A stretch of 17,794 nt of DNA from positions 1 to 17,794 of the forward strand of contig JAZDMF010000104.1 in the NCBI GenBank assembly GCA_043801235.1, written 5' to 3'. How positions within the stretch are numbered: position 1 is the first letter of the stretch; each line of letters begins with the position of its first letter. Below the pieces are notes generated by a model that was not told the origin of the DNA, did no database searches, and saw only the letters and a program-made list of their open reading frames with translations. This DNA comes from DAOQAK01 sp043801235. Lineage in GTDB: Bacteria; Bacteroidota; Bacteroidia; Bacteroidales; CG2-30-32-10. A program made the position numbers and the translations under genes. Positions 1-6,802 of the stretch are shown piece after piece.

Positions 1-2
1 TT

Positions 3-917
3 TCCAGGAAGGATGAAATTAAGAAATTTCTTAAAAAGAAATTAAAAATTGACTTTATTGATTCTATAACATTTAAATTAAAAAAACCTTGGTGGGGCAA
101 AGGTGAGGCAACTGATTTATGGGGTGCAGTGGGATTTGTAAAAGATTTTTTCATCTTATTTTCCCGATTCTGTATTGCTCCAGTTAAATCTTTGTCTGAG
201 TCAGGTAATGAAGTATTATATTATACTTCTTTTTCACCTTATGATTTATTAGATTTATCAAGCCACTTGGAAGGTAGTCAGCCTATCGAAAATTTCAAAT
301 CAACAGAAAAAATTTTATTTGAAATTCTTGATATAATTTTATTTAGTGATTTATTTGACAATATTGATGTTTCAATAAATAGTAATGGAAATTCATTCCC
401 ATACTCCAAACTCAGCGAAGGAGAAAAACAATTATTATTGACATATGGATTAAAAGAGCTCATAAATATTGAAAATTCCGTTTTATTATTTGATGAACCA
501 GATACCTATTTACACCCCAAATGGCAAAAAGAGTATATTTCAAATATTTCAGAAAATATTGAATTTTCCACATTGATTATTGCTACTCATTCTCCTAATC
601 TTGTTTCTGATGTACATAAGGAAAATCTTTTTATAATGCAGGAAGGAAAATTGAAAACTATACCATTTGAATCTTATGGTAAACCTATAGACGATGTTTT
701 AATTGATTTCTTCGGATTAGACGGTGTGCGTAATTTGAAAGTTGAAGGATTAATCAATAAAATCAGGAATATGATAGTTTCAAATCAATTTGAAAAGGAT
801 GATTTTAAAAAAGAATTTGAAGTATTAAAAGAAGTTTTAGGCAATGCTGATAAAGAAATAATGGCTATGACATTAGAAATTGCTAAAAGGAAAAAAGCAA
901 ATGAGAAGAATAAATAA
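3..917 (+). CDS. ptuA: PtuA-like ATPase of a Septu-type defence module (5' end outside window)
   Basis: The frame is open to the left edge, so only the last 304 residues are visible and the GTG at 129 is an internal Val codon rather than a start. The visible part is the C-terminal half of an ABC/SMC-like AAA ATPase of the OLD/RecF-like kind: signature motif KLSEGEKQLL (about nt 405-435), Walker B VLLFDEPDTYLHP (about 480-518) and the switch histidine in IIATHSP (about 575-597), followed by a charged helical tail. The Walker A motif must lie upstream, off the window. The HNH nuclease gene that overlaps its 3' end is the partner expected for PtuA, whose ATPase is thought to control PtuB in anti-phage defence. 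A retron or another ATPase-HNH pair remains possible, because whatever lies upstream is unseen. Confidence 0.8.
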   Translation, partial: SRKDEIKKFLKKKLKIDFIDSITFKLKKPWWGKGEATDLWGAVGFVKDFFILFSRFCIAPVKSLSESGNEVLYYTSFSPYDLLDLSSHLEGSQPIENFKSTEKILFEILDIILFSDLFDNIDVSINSNGNSFPYSKLSEGEKQLLLTYGLKELINIENSVLLFDEPDTYLHPKWQKEYISNISENIEFSTLIIATHSPNLVSDVHKENLFIMQEGKLKTIPFESYGKPIDDVLIDFFGLDGVRNLKVEGLINKIRNMIVSNQFEKDDFKKEFEVLKEVLGNADKEIMAMTLEIAKRKKANEKNK

Positions 918-1512
918 AAGTGCGCCTTTTCAGAATTTTGAAGATTTTAAGAGAGAACAACATCCGGCATTATGGGATGATTTAACGCCGGAAGTGAGAA
1001 GCAGTACCCGAAAACATATTCTCGAAAATGAGCAACATTCTTTATGCGGTTATACGGAATTACCTATCCATCTTGAAGATTCACATATTGATCATTTCAA
1101 ACGCAAGAGTCCTGATTTTTTTCCTAACCTTACCTTTAATTGGAATAATTTAATTGTTTCTTGTTGTTCTGACGATTTTGGTGCAAGATATAAGGACATG
1201 ATATATCTTCATAAAAAAAACAAAGACGCATACACAAATATTATAAATCCTGTTTCTGAAAATCCCCACGATTACTTTGAATATACTGAATGGGGTGAAA
1301 TTGTTTTAAAATCCTCATTAAAGAAAGAAGAACAAATAGAAAAAGCTACCGAAACAATATCTGCTTTTAATCTTAAACATAGTTCTCTTCAATCACGTCG
1401 TAAAATGGTAATTGAATATGCAAAAGCATACAAAGCAGAATTTACACTTGATCAAATCAAAGAATTTCTGAAAGAACATGGATTTATTAGTGTTATTGAA
1501 CAATTTTATTAA
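901..1512 (+). CDS. ptuB: PtuB-like HNH endonuclease
   Basis: A 203-residue protein starting at the ATG at 901, inside the last codons of the ATPase gene (17-nt overlap). An AAAGG ribosome site about 10 nt upstream supports this start over the TTG at 880. The core matches the HNH family found in Septu and Ec78-type retron systems: CGYTE (49-53), HIDHF (62-66) with the His-Asp-His centre, and FNWNNLIVSC (79-88) with the Asn. The CxxC zinc pairs usual in this family are incomplete here (CGYT, SCCS), so this branch may not bind structural zinc. Overlapping translation suggests a fixed ratio with the ATPase. The presumed role is cleavage of nucleic acid on phage infection, released by the ATPase. 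The family call is firm; the exact system type is an inference. Confidence 0.82.
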   Translation: MRRINKSAPFQNFEDFKREQHPALWDDLTPEVRSSTRKHILENEQHSLCGYTELPIHLEDSHIDHFKRKSPDFFPNLTFNWNNLIVSCCSDDFGARYKDMIYLHKKNKDAYTNIINPVSENPHDYFEYTEWGEIVLKSSLKKEEQIEKATETISAFNLKHSSLQSRRKMVIEYAKAYKAEFTLDQIKEFLKEHGFISVIEQFY

Positions 1513-1515
1513 TAA

Positions 1516-1671
1516 TTATTCAACATATCAGTATATTATTGCCGTGTACTTTGTAAAATAATGCTACAGGATTTGGACAGTGCGTGTCTCGAATTAAAGC
1601 AAGCCCTCAAATTAGGAAATGCTGATGCACAAAAAATGATTGACGAATATTACCAACCAAAAGAAAAATAA
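1516..1671 (+). pseudogene. 3' remnant of a TPR-repeat protein
   Basis: A frame open from the TAA at 1513 to a TAA at 1669-1671 encodes a stretch ending LKQALKLGNADAQKMIDEYY. That is the usual last repeat and tail of Bacteroidota tetratricopeptide proteins (a Cys-Leu-Glu-Leu helix, an alanine-rich helix, LGNADAQ, then a short tail). No signal peptide or earlier repeats precede it, and the ATG at 1561 lies inside the repeat. It is best read as the stump of a gene whose front was lost when the upstream defence module arrived or rearranged. A 36-residue stand-alone peptide from 1561 cannot be excluded but is less likely. Confidence 0.55.
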
Positions 1672-1678
1672 AAAACAA

Positions 1679-2437
1679 ATGCAAATCCGTTACACTATAC
1701 ATCACATGCAGAGATGGGCCTCGTATCGTGAAGGTAATTGCCTTAGTAAAGAGTTTTGGGGGCTTGAAACAAAATTATTATGGCGCTGTGTGAAAGGGCA
1801 TACATGGTGGGCTACACCGCTAAGAGTAATGAAAGGTTACTGGTGCCCTGTATGTGGGCGTAAATTCCAACCCAGGCATTCAATAGAAGATATGCGGGAT
1901 ATTGCAAAAAAGAAGGGCGGAAAATGCTTATCGGACATTTATATAAATAAAAAAACAAAACTGAAATGGCAATGCAAAAAGGGACATCGCTGGGAAACAC
2001 CGTATAGTAGTATCAGAAAGGGCAGTTGGTGCATTGTATGTTCCAAAAAAAAGAAATGCACCATTAAAGAAATGCAAAAGTATGCCGCCACCCGCAAAGG
2101 CAAATGCCTTTCTTCTGTTTATACAAACAGGCATACTAAATTAAGATGGCAGTGCAGTAAAGGACACAGGTGGAATGCAAAACCCCATGGCATACTTCGC
2201 GGAGATTGGTGCCCCTATTGTGCAAACAAAAGAATGACCATTAAAGACGCGCAGGCTCTTGCCGCAGGAAGAGGAGGCAGATGTCTTTCAAAAAGATATT
2301 TCAATAACACAAGAAAAATGAAATGGCAATGTTCCGAAGGACATATATGGAAAACACCTTATCACAATATCAGGGCAGGTACATGGTGCGCGCATCACGA
2401 CTGCCGTTATAAGAATGTTATGAAAAAAACCGTTTGA
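1679..2437 (+). CDS. Protein of four tandem zinc-binding (treble-clef-like) repeats
   Basis: A 252-residue, very basic protein. The ATG at 1679 is preferred to the TTG at 1640, because the region between them overlaps the TPR stump and adds only a Lys/Asn-rich tail. It consists of four repeats of about 60 residues, each with CLS, a W-x-C-x3-H-x-W block and a GxWCxxC block. Candidate ligands are C37/H41/C56/C59, C99/H103/C118/C121, C159/H163/C178/C181 and C218/H222/C237/C242. In the last repeat the final CxxC is replaced by a C-x4-C with two His between. Such W-C-GH-W / WCPxC units resemble the probable zinc-ribbon family DUF4379, often seen near nucleases. No catalytic domain is visible, so nucleic-acid binding is an inference. 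It starts 8 nt after the TPR stump and follows the Septu genes, so it may belong to the same island. Confidence 0.8.
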   Translation: MQIRYTIHHMQRWASYREGNCLSKEFWGLETKLLWRCVKGHTWWATPLRVMKGYWCPVCGRKFQPRHSIEDMRDIAKKKGGKCLSDIYINKKTKLKWQCKKGHRWETPYSSIRKGSWCIVCSKKKKCTIKEMQKYAATRKGKCLSSVYTNRHTKLRWQCSKGHRWNAKPHGILRGDWCPYCANKRMTIKDAQALAAGRGGRCLSKRYFNNTRKMKWQCSEGHIWKTPYHNIRAGTWCAHHDCRYKNVMKKTV

Positions 2438-2488
2438 ACAAACCCGTTTCTGGATGATTCAAAACTTTGAAAAAAAAATGATGTTATG

Positions 2489-2519
2489 AAAAAAAAATTT
2501 CATGCTAACCATGAAATTT
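2489..2519 (-). terminator. Rho-independent terminator of the alaS remnant
   Basis: A perfect 10-bp inverted repeat (AAATTTCATG at 2495-2504, CATGAAATTT at 2510-2519) encloses a 5-nt loop. Read on the minus strand it runs directly into a T tract (plus-strand A run from 2489). It overlaps the presumed original stop codon of the decayed alaS copy (complement of 2505-2507), so it is probably that gene's own terminator. The stem is AT-rich and therefore weak. It could also end read-through from the acetyltransferase gene upstream on that strand. Confidence 0.6.
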
Positions 2520-2699
2520 CTGTGCTTTCTCCAGCACCCTCTAAATCCCCCAAGCATTCTTCCCTCCTGCCGTAGCAAAGAAAGGCTGTCCGCCTCCGCC
2601 ACCCTGAATCTCTTTTGCAAGTTAGCGGACAATATTTGAAGATTTTTTTTTCACAAGATTTTATGAGATCATCACCTTAAGCCAGGGTTTGCCATAGCA
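2505..2699 (-). pseudogene. alaS: Decayed C-terminal fragment of alanyl-tRNA synthetase
   Basis: One minus-strand frame reads GKPWLKVMIS, stop, NLVKKKSSNIVR, stop, LAKE, IQGGGGGQPFFATAGGKN, AWGI, stop, RVLEKAQKFHG, stop. The glycine-rich block with PFFATAGGKN is the hallmark of the AlaS C-terminal DHHA1 domain, and the flanking ISxNLVK, NIVRELAKE and LEKA segments match its order. Three nonsense codons (complements of 2661-2663, 2622-2624 and 2541-2543) interrupt it; the second falls where Glu is expected. About 65 codons of an 870-residue enzyme remain, so it cannot be functional, and a working alaS must exist elsewhere in the genome. It keeps its terminator, which suggests a duplicated or displaced 3' segment that then decayed. 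Confidence 0.85.
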
Positions 2700-2760
2700 G
2701 ATGTATGCAAGAACGAGGAAAATATTTTTTTACTTTGTTCTTCATGGCAAATGCAGGGTG

Positions 2761-3885
2761 TCAGATATCTTTCTGATAAATCCTGTATCGTTTATACAGA
2801 ACTCCCCCAAGTTTTTCGAGTTCAGCCCTCATCTTATAATTGTTCTCAAGTATCAGGTGGCTGTCGATCATTTCAATTCCACGCTTTTTGGCCGATTCAA
2901 TTATTTTTGAGCCGAGCAGCACATCAAAACCTATCCCGCGATATTCTTCTTTTACAGCGCCCAGCAGCAGGTCAAGCTGCTTAGTGCGTTTTGCCGATCG
3001 CAAAATTTTAAAAAAACCGAATGGAAAAAGTTTGCCTTTTGCTTTGTTAATCCCTTCATTCATATCGGGCATGGCAATGATGAAAGCAATTACATCATTA
3101 TTCCCGTCAACCACCACTTTCACAAATGCCGGATCAAGTATGGGGAGGTATCGGTTGGCAAACTCATGCATTTCTTTTTCATCAAGCGGAATAAAACCGT
3201 ACAGTTCAGTGTAAGTTTCGTTTATCAGCCGGAAAAGCGGCACTATATATTTCCGCATGCTCCACCTGCTTCTGAATTCAAGCAAATGCAGCTTGTTGTT
3301 TTTCAGAATACGGACAAGAATTTTATTATACAGTTCAGGAATATCCTGCGGTATGGGCAACCTGAACGAAACACAGTCAATTTCTTTTTTGTATCCTTCC
3401 CGTTCAACAAGCTCAACCATGTATGGGAAATTATAATTGGTGGCAATCACAGGCATATACTCAAAACCCTCGATCATCAGGCCTTGCGGATCTTTATCCG
3501 AAAAACCGAAAGGGCCTATCATTTTATTCATGCCTTTCTCTTTAGCCCAGTTTTCAACATATTGAATTAAAGAATGCGATATTTCAAAATTGTTTTCGCA
3601 TTCAAGATAAAAAAAACGTCCGGTTTTTAATTTATGAACCTCGTTATGATGCCTGTTAATGATTCCCATGATACGACCGATAATTTTATCGCCACTGTAT
3701 GCAATTAGAAGTATAGTGTCATTGGTCCGCATGTTTTTGTTTTTCTTCGGGTTCAGGAAAGTCCGTTCGTCGGAATATATCGGGTTCACCCAGTTTTTGT
3801 GATTCTGATGCAAAATGGCAGGATAAAAGATAAACTTTCTTAAATCATCTTTTGTTTCTGCTTTTTTTATTTCAGGTTTCATCAT
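2761..3885 (-). CDS. GNAT-like N-acetyltransferase family protein
   Basis: A 374-residue soluble protein with no signal peptide. The C-terminal third carries a recognisable GNAT acetyl-CoA-binding segment (VKEEYRGIGFDVLLGSKII, about residues 312-330), then an Asn-Tyr-Lys-Met-Arg-rich end typical of the fold (ILENNYKMRAELEKLGG). The N-terminal half contains a second GNAT-like strand pattern (LIAYSGDKIIGRIMGIIN, about 60-77) and the conserved GPFGFSDKDPQG block (about 125-136). This architecture matches a roughly 370-380-residue family common in Bacteroidota and annotated only as N-acetyltransferase; the substrate is unknown. The first of two adjacent ATGs is taken as the start, 14 nt after a good promoter -7 box. 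It stands alone between the alaS remnant and a repeat-containing spacer. Confidence 0.75.
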   Translation of the reverse strand: MMKPEIKKAETKDDLRKFIFYPAILHQNHKNWVNPIYSDERTFLNPKKNKNMRTNDTILLIAYSGDKIIGRIMGIINRHHNEVHKLKTGRFFYLECENNFEISHSLIQYVENWAKEKGMNKMIGPFGFSDKDPQGLMIEGFEYMPVIATNYNFPYMVELVEREGYKKEIDCVSFRLPIPQDIPELYNKILVRILKNNKLHLLEFRSRWSMRKYIVPLFRLINETYTELYGFIPLDEKEMHEFANRYLPILDPAFVKVVVDGNNDVIAFIIAMPDMNEGINKAKGKLFPFGFFKILRSAKRTKQLDLLLGAVKEEYRGIGFDVLLGSKIIESAKKRGIEMIDSHLILENNYKMRAELEKLGGVLYKRYRIYQKDI

Positions 3886-3899
3886 CTTTTTATCTGAAA

Positions 3900-3929
3900 C
3901 AAAAATAGGAATTCAATTTGTTTTTCAAA
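3900..3929 (-). promoter_or_regulatory. Bacteroidota-type promoter of the acetyltransferase gene
   Basis: On the minus strand, TTTG (3929-3926) and TATTTTTG (3907-3900) are 18 nt apart. This fits the phylum's -33 TTTG and -7 TAnnTTTG pattern exactly. Transcription would begin about 8 nt before the ATG at 3885, giving a very short leader, so translation is unlikely to rely on a Shine-Dalgarno site. Confidence 0.55.
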
Positions 3930-4039
3930 TATATTATTGACCTGACATATATAATTGATAATAATCAGCATTTTACAAAAACTTACCGAACTGATAATGC
4001 ATATATACAAGAAACGTGATAAAAACTTGTATTTATTTA

Positions 4040-4149
4040 AGTCCCAAATTCCAAATCTCAAATCCCAAGAAGGTTTACGCGCAGGTCTTGAGGCTTGGGG
4101 CTTGGAACTTGAGGTTTGTCCGAAGGACTCCTTACGGAGTGGCTTTTTT
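4040..4149. repeat. Imperfect inverted repeat plus terminator-like hairpin
   Basis: Two 31-nt arms (4040-4070 and 4087-4117 by eye, built of CCCAAATTCC / GGAACTTGAGG words) are inverted copies around a short spacer. Directly after them, a second hairpin (TCCG AAGG ACT CCTT A CGGA, 4119-4138) is followed by six T at 4144-4149, as in an intrinsic terminator. No plus-strand gene precedes it, and the open frame through it (3955-4239) has no protein-like character. It is probably a dispersed intergenic repeat. The rest of the 3886-4251 spacer holds only AT-rich sequence. Confidence 0.6.
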
Positions 4150-4251
4150 CTGAGTGCGGAAATTTATCCCGCTCGCAGTATAAAATTGTGTTTATTGCGC
4201 ATATATTATCTATATATCTATATGTTTAAATATTTTTAACAATTTTACTTA

Positions 4252-4280
4252 TTTGTTTTGTAAACGTATTTGTAACTTTG
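4252..4280 (+). promoter_or_regulatory. Promoter of the thiol-redox operon
   Basis: TTTG (4252-4255), a 17-nt spacer, then TAACTTTG (4273-4280) match the Bacteroidota -33 and -7 boxes. The expected start of transcription lies near 4287, about 18 nt before the ATG at 4305. This also argues against the in-frame TTG at 4278, which lies inside the -7 box, as the translation start. Confidence 0.6.
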
Positions 4281-4304
4281 TGCATTAAAATAAAACAGCA
4301 GCAC

Positions 4305-4841
4305 ATGAAAAAAAACACCGGTTCAAAAATTCTTCTTATATTCTATATGCTGATTTCAGTTATGGTATCAGCTTTTGTTTCCTGTGGAGGAAGAAACACG
4401 CAGGAAACCGATAATCTGACATCAAATAATGACAGTGTTCATGATTCATCAGCACTGATAAAAAATGATCTTCCCGGAAAACCTGACACCAGCGTGCAAA
4501 TCAGTGAAAGCAAAAAAGAGATCCCGAACGAAATTTTACATTTGAATGATAACAATTTTGAAGAAAAAATAAGCAATGGGGTTGTTCTCGTTGATTTTTG
4601 GGCCACCTGGTGCAAGCCCTGCCTGATGCAGGCTCCGATACTCGAGGAAGTGAACAGGGAAATGGGCGGAAAAGTCACCATTGCAAAACTTGACATTGAC
4701 AAAAACAAAGTGACCACAAACCGCTACGGTGTTATGAACATACCAACTATGCTGCTTTTCAATAACGGGAAGCAGGTAAATCAGTTTGTGGGACTTACTA
4801 AAAAAGAAATTTTAATAAAAGCAATAAACAACGAGTTATAA
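4305..4841 (+). CDS. Membrane-anchored thioredoxin-fold lipoprotein (CKPC)
   Basis: A 178-residue protein from the ATG at 4305. Residues 1-26 are a lipoprotein signal (MKK, hydrophobic core, FVSC) with the lipidated Cys at 27. A Ser/Asp/Lys-rich linker (28-75) follows, then a thioredoxin domain. The active site is WATWCKPC (C103 and C106), and the cis-proline is in NIPT (P147). CKPC in place of CGPC is uncommon for a thioredoxin and should shift its redox potential. It probably works outside the cytoplasmic membrane, reducing or exchanging thiols. First gene of a four-gene operon, only 14 nt before a cytosolic thioredoxin. The lipobox has Phe at -3, a slight departure from consensus. Confidence 0.85.
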   Translation: MKKNTGSKILLIFYMLISVMVSAFVSCGGRNTQETDNLTSNNDSVHDSSALIKNDLPGKPDTSVQISESKKEIPNEILHLNDNNFEEKISNGVVLVDFWATWCKPCLMQAPILEEVNREMGGKVTIAKLDIDKNKVTTNRYGVMNIPTMLLFNNGKQVNQFVGLTKKEILIKAINNEL

Positions 4842-4855
4842 ATTGACATATAAAA

Positions 4856-5215
4856 ATGGAACCTTTAACAAAAGAAACCTTTAAGCAGAAAATTTTCAAT
4901 TTCGAAAAAAACAAAGATTGGAAATTTGCCAACGGCAAGCCATGTATCATTGACTTTTATGCTGACTGGTGCGGTCCGTGTAAAATGGTGGCACCGGTTA
5001 TGGAAGAGCTTTCGGAAGAATTCAAGGGCAAAATAGATATTTACAAAGTGGATACGGAAACTGAGCAGGAACTTGCCGGAATATTTGGCATAAGGAGTAT
5101 TCCGTCCATTCTTTTCTGTCCCACAGAAGGCGAGCCTCAAATGATGATGGGAGCCATGCCAAAACAGACTTTTGTGCAGGCAATAAACGAAGTGCTATTA
5201 AAAAACCGGAAGTAA
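4856..5215 (+). CDS. trxA: Thioredoxin
   Basis: A 119-residue cytosolic thioredoxin with no signal peptide. It has the canonical YADWCGPCKM active site (C39, C42), the structural Asp in IDFYADW, and the cis-proline loop RSIPSI (P84). The usual length is about 105-110; the extra residues form a short N-terminal extension (a helix before GKPCIIDF). A further Cys at 30 precedes the first core strand. Second gene of the redox operon, one base before the next ATG. No Shine-Dalgarno is visible. It probably reduces cytosolic disulfides or feeds electrons to the membrane and extracytoplasmic partners encoded beside it. The symbol is by family; a genome may carry several trx genes. Confidence 0.9.
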   Translation: MEPLTKETFKQKIFNFEKNKDWKFANGKPCIIDFYADWCGPCKMVAPVMEELSEEFKGKIDIYKVDTETEQELAGIFGIRSIPSILFCPTEGEPQMMMGAMPKQTFVQAINEVLLKNRK

Positions 5216-5216
5216 A

Positions 5217-5492
5217 ATGAGAAATCCTGAAAACAAAAATAAAGGCCGGTTTGCAGCCTATTTGAAAAAAAATCTTGTTCATATAATAAGTGTTGTTTTG
5301 GGAATTGCCGGAGGATACATTTATTATAGTACTGTCGGATGCTCTTCGGGTTCATGCGCTATTGTAAGCAATGTGTGGTTGAGCATGGCCCTGGGGGCTG
5401 CGGCAGGATACTTCATTGCCGGTATGATCAGACTGGGAAACTGCGGATGCAACATAAGTAATAATCCAACATGCCATAAAAATGAAAATTGA
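5217..5492 (+). CDS. Small Cys-rich two-TM membrane protein, DUF6132-like
   Basis: A 91-residue protein: a basic N-terminus, a transmembrane segment (about 19-40, LVHIISVVLGIAGGYIYY), a CSSGSC loop (42-47), a second transmembrane segment (about 54-72), then a tail with three further Cys (NCGC and PTC). The YY-x-VGCSSGSC-I motif between two helices matches small Bacteroidota membrane proteins annotated DUF6132, recalled from memory. The Cys pair placed at the membrane surface, flanked by thioredoxin genes, suggests a thiol relay or a sulfur-handling role. That is inference only. It starts one base after trxA and its last codons overlap the OsmC-like gene by 11 nt, so translation is coupled. 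Confidence 0.75.
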   Translation: MRNPENKNKGRFAAYLKKNLVHIISVVLGIAGGYIYYSTVGCSSGSCAIVSNVWLSMALGAAAGYFIAGMIRLGNCGCNISNNPTCHKNEN

Positions 5493-5877
5493 AGTATTTT
5501 TTGAAGGAAAGAAAAAAGTAATCGCCCATATTAACGGCTTTACTGTAAGCACCGATCAGCCTGTACTTGGTGGCGGTGACGGCTCTGCGCCCACTCCATT
5601 CGATCTTTTTCTTGCATCGCTGGCAACATGCGCAGGAATATATGTGAAAGGATTTTGCGACCAGCGCGGGATTTCGTCAGAAGGTATCCGCCTGTTTCAG
5701 GATATGGAATACGATCAGGCTACATCCATGATCAATAAAGTCAACATCGAAATTCAGGTACCAGCTGATTTTCCTGAAAAATACAGGGACACGCTGATAA
5801 CTGTTGCGGGGAAATGCAAGGTAAAAAAACATATGCAGCAACCGCCGGAATTTAATGTATATACTTCGGTGAAATAA
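5482..5877 (+). CDS. OsmC/Ohr-family protein
   Basis: A 131-residue protein with the OsmC fold signature: a GGGDGSAPTPFDLFLASLATC segment ending in the first reactive Cys (C50), and VAGKCKVKKH with the second (C112). An extra Cys at 59 lies in the same helix as C50. Family members reduce organic hydroperoxides or act on small thiols with the two Cys as a redox pair, recycled by dithiol donors. Being last in an operon with two thioredoxins fits that chemistry. OsmC-like proteins of this SAPTPFDLFLASLATCAG type lack the long N-terminal swapped strand region of Ohr, so the peroxide substrate is uncertain. Its ATG overlaps the upstream gene. Confidence 0.88.
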   Translation: MKIEVFFEGKKKVIAHINGFTVSTDQPVLGGGDGSAPTPFDLFLASLATCAGIYVKGFCDQRGISSEGIRLFQDMEYDQATSMINKVNIEIQVPADFPEKYRDTLITVAGKCKVKKHMQQPPEFNVYTSVK

Positions 5878-5901
5878 TTTGTATCCTTCACAGATCCGTT
5901 T

Positions 5902-5917
5902 TGAATTAATTAATTCA
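5902..5917. repeat. 16-bp perfect AT palindrome between convergent genes
   Basis: TGAATTAATTAATTCA is a perfect palindrome in the 37-nt gap between the stops of the OsmC-like gene and the minus-strand peptidase gene, and it includes the peptidase stop codon. It may help both transcripts end or bind a protein, but it has no T tract and no loop, so it is only noted. Confidence 0.3.
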
Positions 5918-6802
5918 CGTTTGATGCGGCTGATCGGGAGGAATGGAATCACCGGATTCCTTTTGTCCTTCCGTGTTTATATTTTCCTTCTTGAAATACT
6001 TATCAACGGGATAAAATCGGGAAGTATCCTGATTCAACATCCTGCTGAGGATAGAATAAAGCTCGGGCAAATCAGATTTTATTCTATGCGGCCCTTCAAA
6101 AAAATGTTCAATGGCAACTGAAAAGAATTCCATTTCGTTTCTGAAAGCATATTCCCTGAATAAATGATGCGTTCTGACATTATCAAGCTTTTCGCTATTA
6201 TTGTAAAAGTTATAGAGCAATTCCGTTTTATATAGAAAATACTCATCTTCCCATCCCGACACACCTATATTCTGTATCATCAAAGCATGAGCAAATTCAT
6301 GCAATCCGAGATTTATTCCATCCATATCATTCGCATCTCCTTCCAAAAGATCCCTCCATGAAAACACTATGGCTCCCGCAGGATTTGTTTCACCTTTGTT
6401 TTGCGATTTTGAAAAATCCGAAAAAAAATCTCCCTTGAAAATGATAATCTTTGGGAACTTTTGAAACTTATAATCTTTTAATCCAAAAGTAAGTTTAATG
6501 GCGCTGTCGGCTACCAGCAGTTTCATTTCTTCAGTAAGATGAATTTCACCTTTTGTAATAAAATTCTTCTCTTTGAGAAACCGTAACATCCTGTTCTCAT
6601 AATAAGGTTTCAGCTTCTCTGGCAGCATTTTGTAATATTTTGAATATTTAAAAAGGATATTTACCTGATCGGGGCTCAGTCTTTTCTTAAAAATCTGTTT
6701 ATGCGGATTAAACGAAGTAAAGGATTGCTTTCTTACATACGTATCATACCATGCAAAAAATGCTACTGCCGATAGAATTATGAATATAGCAATAAATGGC
6801 AT
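5915..6802 (-). CDS. MtfA/M90-like zinc metallopeptidase, membrane-anchored
   Basis: A 295-residue protein with an N-terminal transmembrane anchor (about 1-18), a helical region and a catalytic domain. The zinc motif is GLHEFAHALMIQN (H168, E169, H172). A second conserved block, NEMEFFSVAIEHFFEGP (about 222-238), supplies the likely third ligand (E225). This pair is the arrangement of the MtfA / M90 family, where HEFAH is followed about 50-60 residues later by EFFAVxSExFF. MtfA of enterobacteria is a cytosolic peptidase linked to sugar-transport regulation; a membrane-anchored version with an unknown target is common in Bacteroidota. The C-terminal 20 residues are disordered (Glu/Gly/Pro-rich). 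Its stop lies within the palindrome shared with the convergent operon. Confidence 0.85.
   Translation of the reverse strand: MPFIAIFIILSAVAFFAWYDTYVRKQSFTSFNPHKQIFKKRLSPDQVNILFKYSKYYKMLPEKLKPYYENRMLRFLKEKNFITKGEIHLTEEMKLLVADSAIKLTFGLKDYKFQKFPKIIIFKGDFFSDFSKSQNKGETNPAGAIVFSWRDLLEGDANDMDGINLGLHEFAHALMIQNIGVSGWEDEYFLYKTELLYNFYNNSEKLDNVRTHHLFREYAFRNEMEFFSVAIEHFFEGPHRIKSDLPELYSILSRMLNQDTSRFYPVDKYFKKENINTEGQKESGDSIPPDQPHQT

Noticed and set aside
129..917. GTG at 129 as the start of the ATPase gene
   Set aside because: The frame is open and protein-like to the window edge, and the part from 129 lacks the Walker A half, so this is the tail of a longer gene.
2701..2984. Plus-strand open frames across the alaS remnant and the acetyltransferase 3' end
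   Set aside because: They are antisense shadows of the minus-strand acetyltransferase, with unlikely composition and no conserved motif.
3955..4239. Open frame of 94 codons between the acetyltransferase and thioredoxin genes
   Set aside because: Half of it is the inverted repeat and terminator-like hairpin, it has no ribosome site, and the translation is low-complexity.
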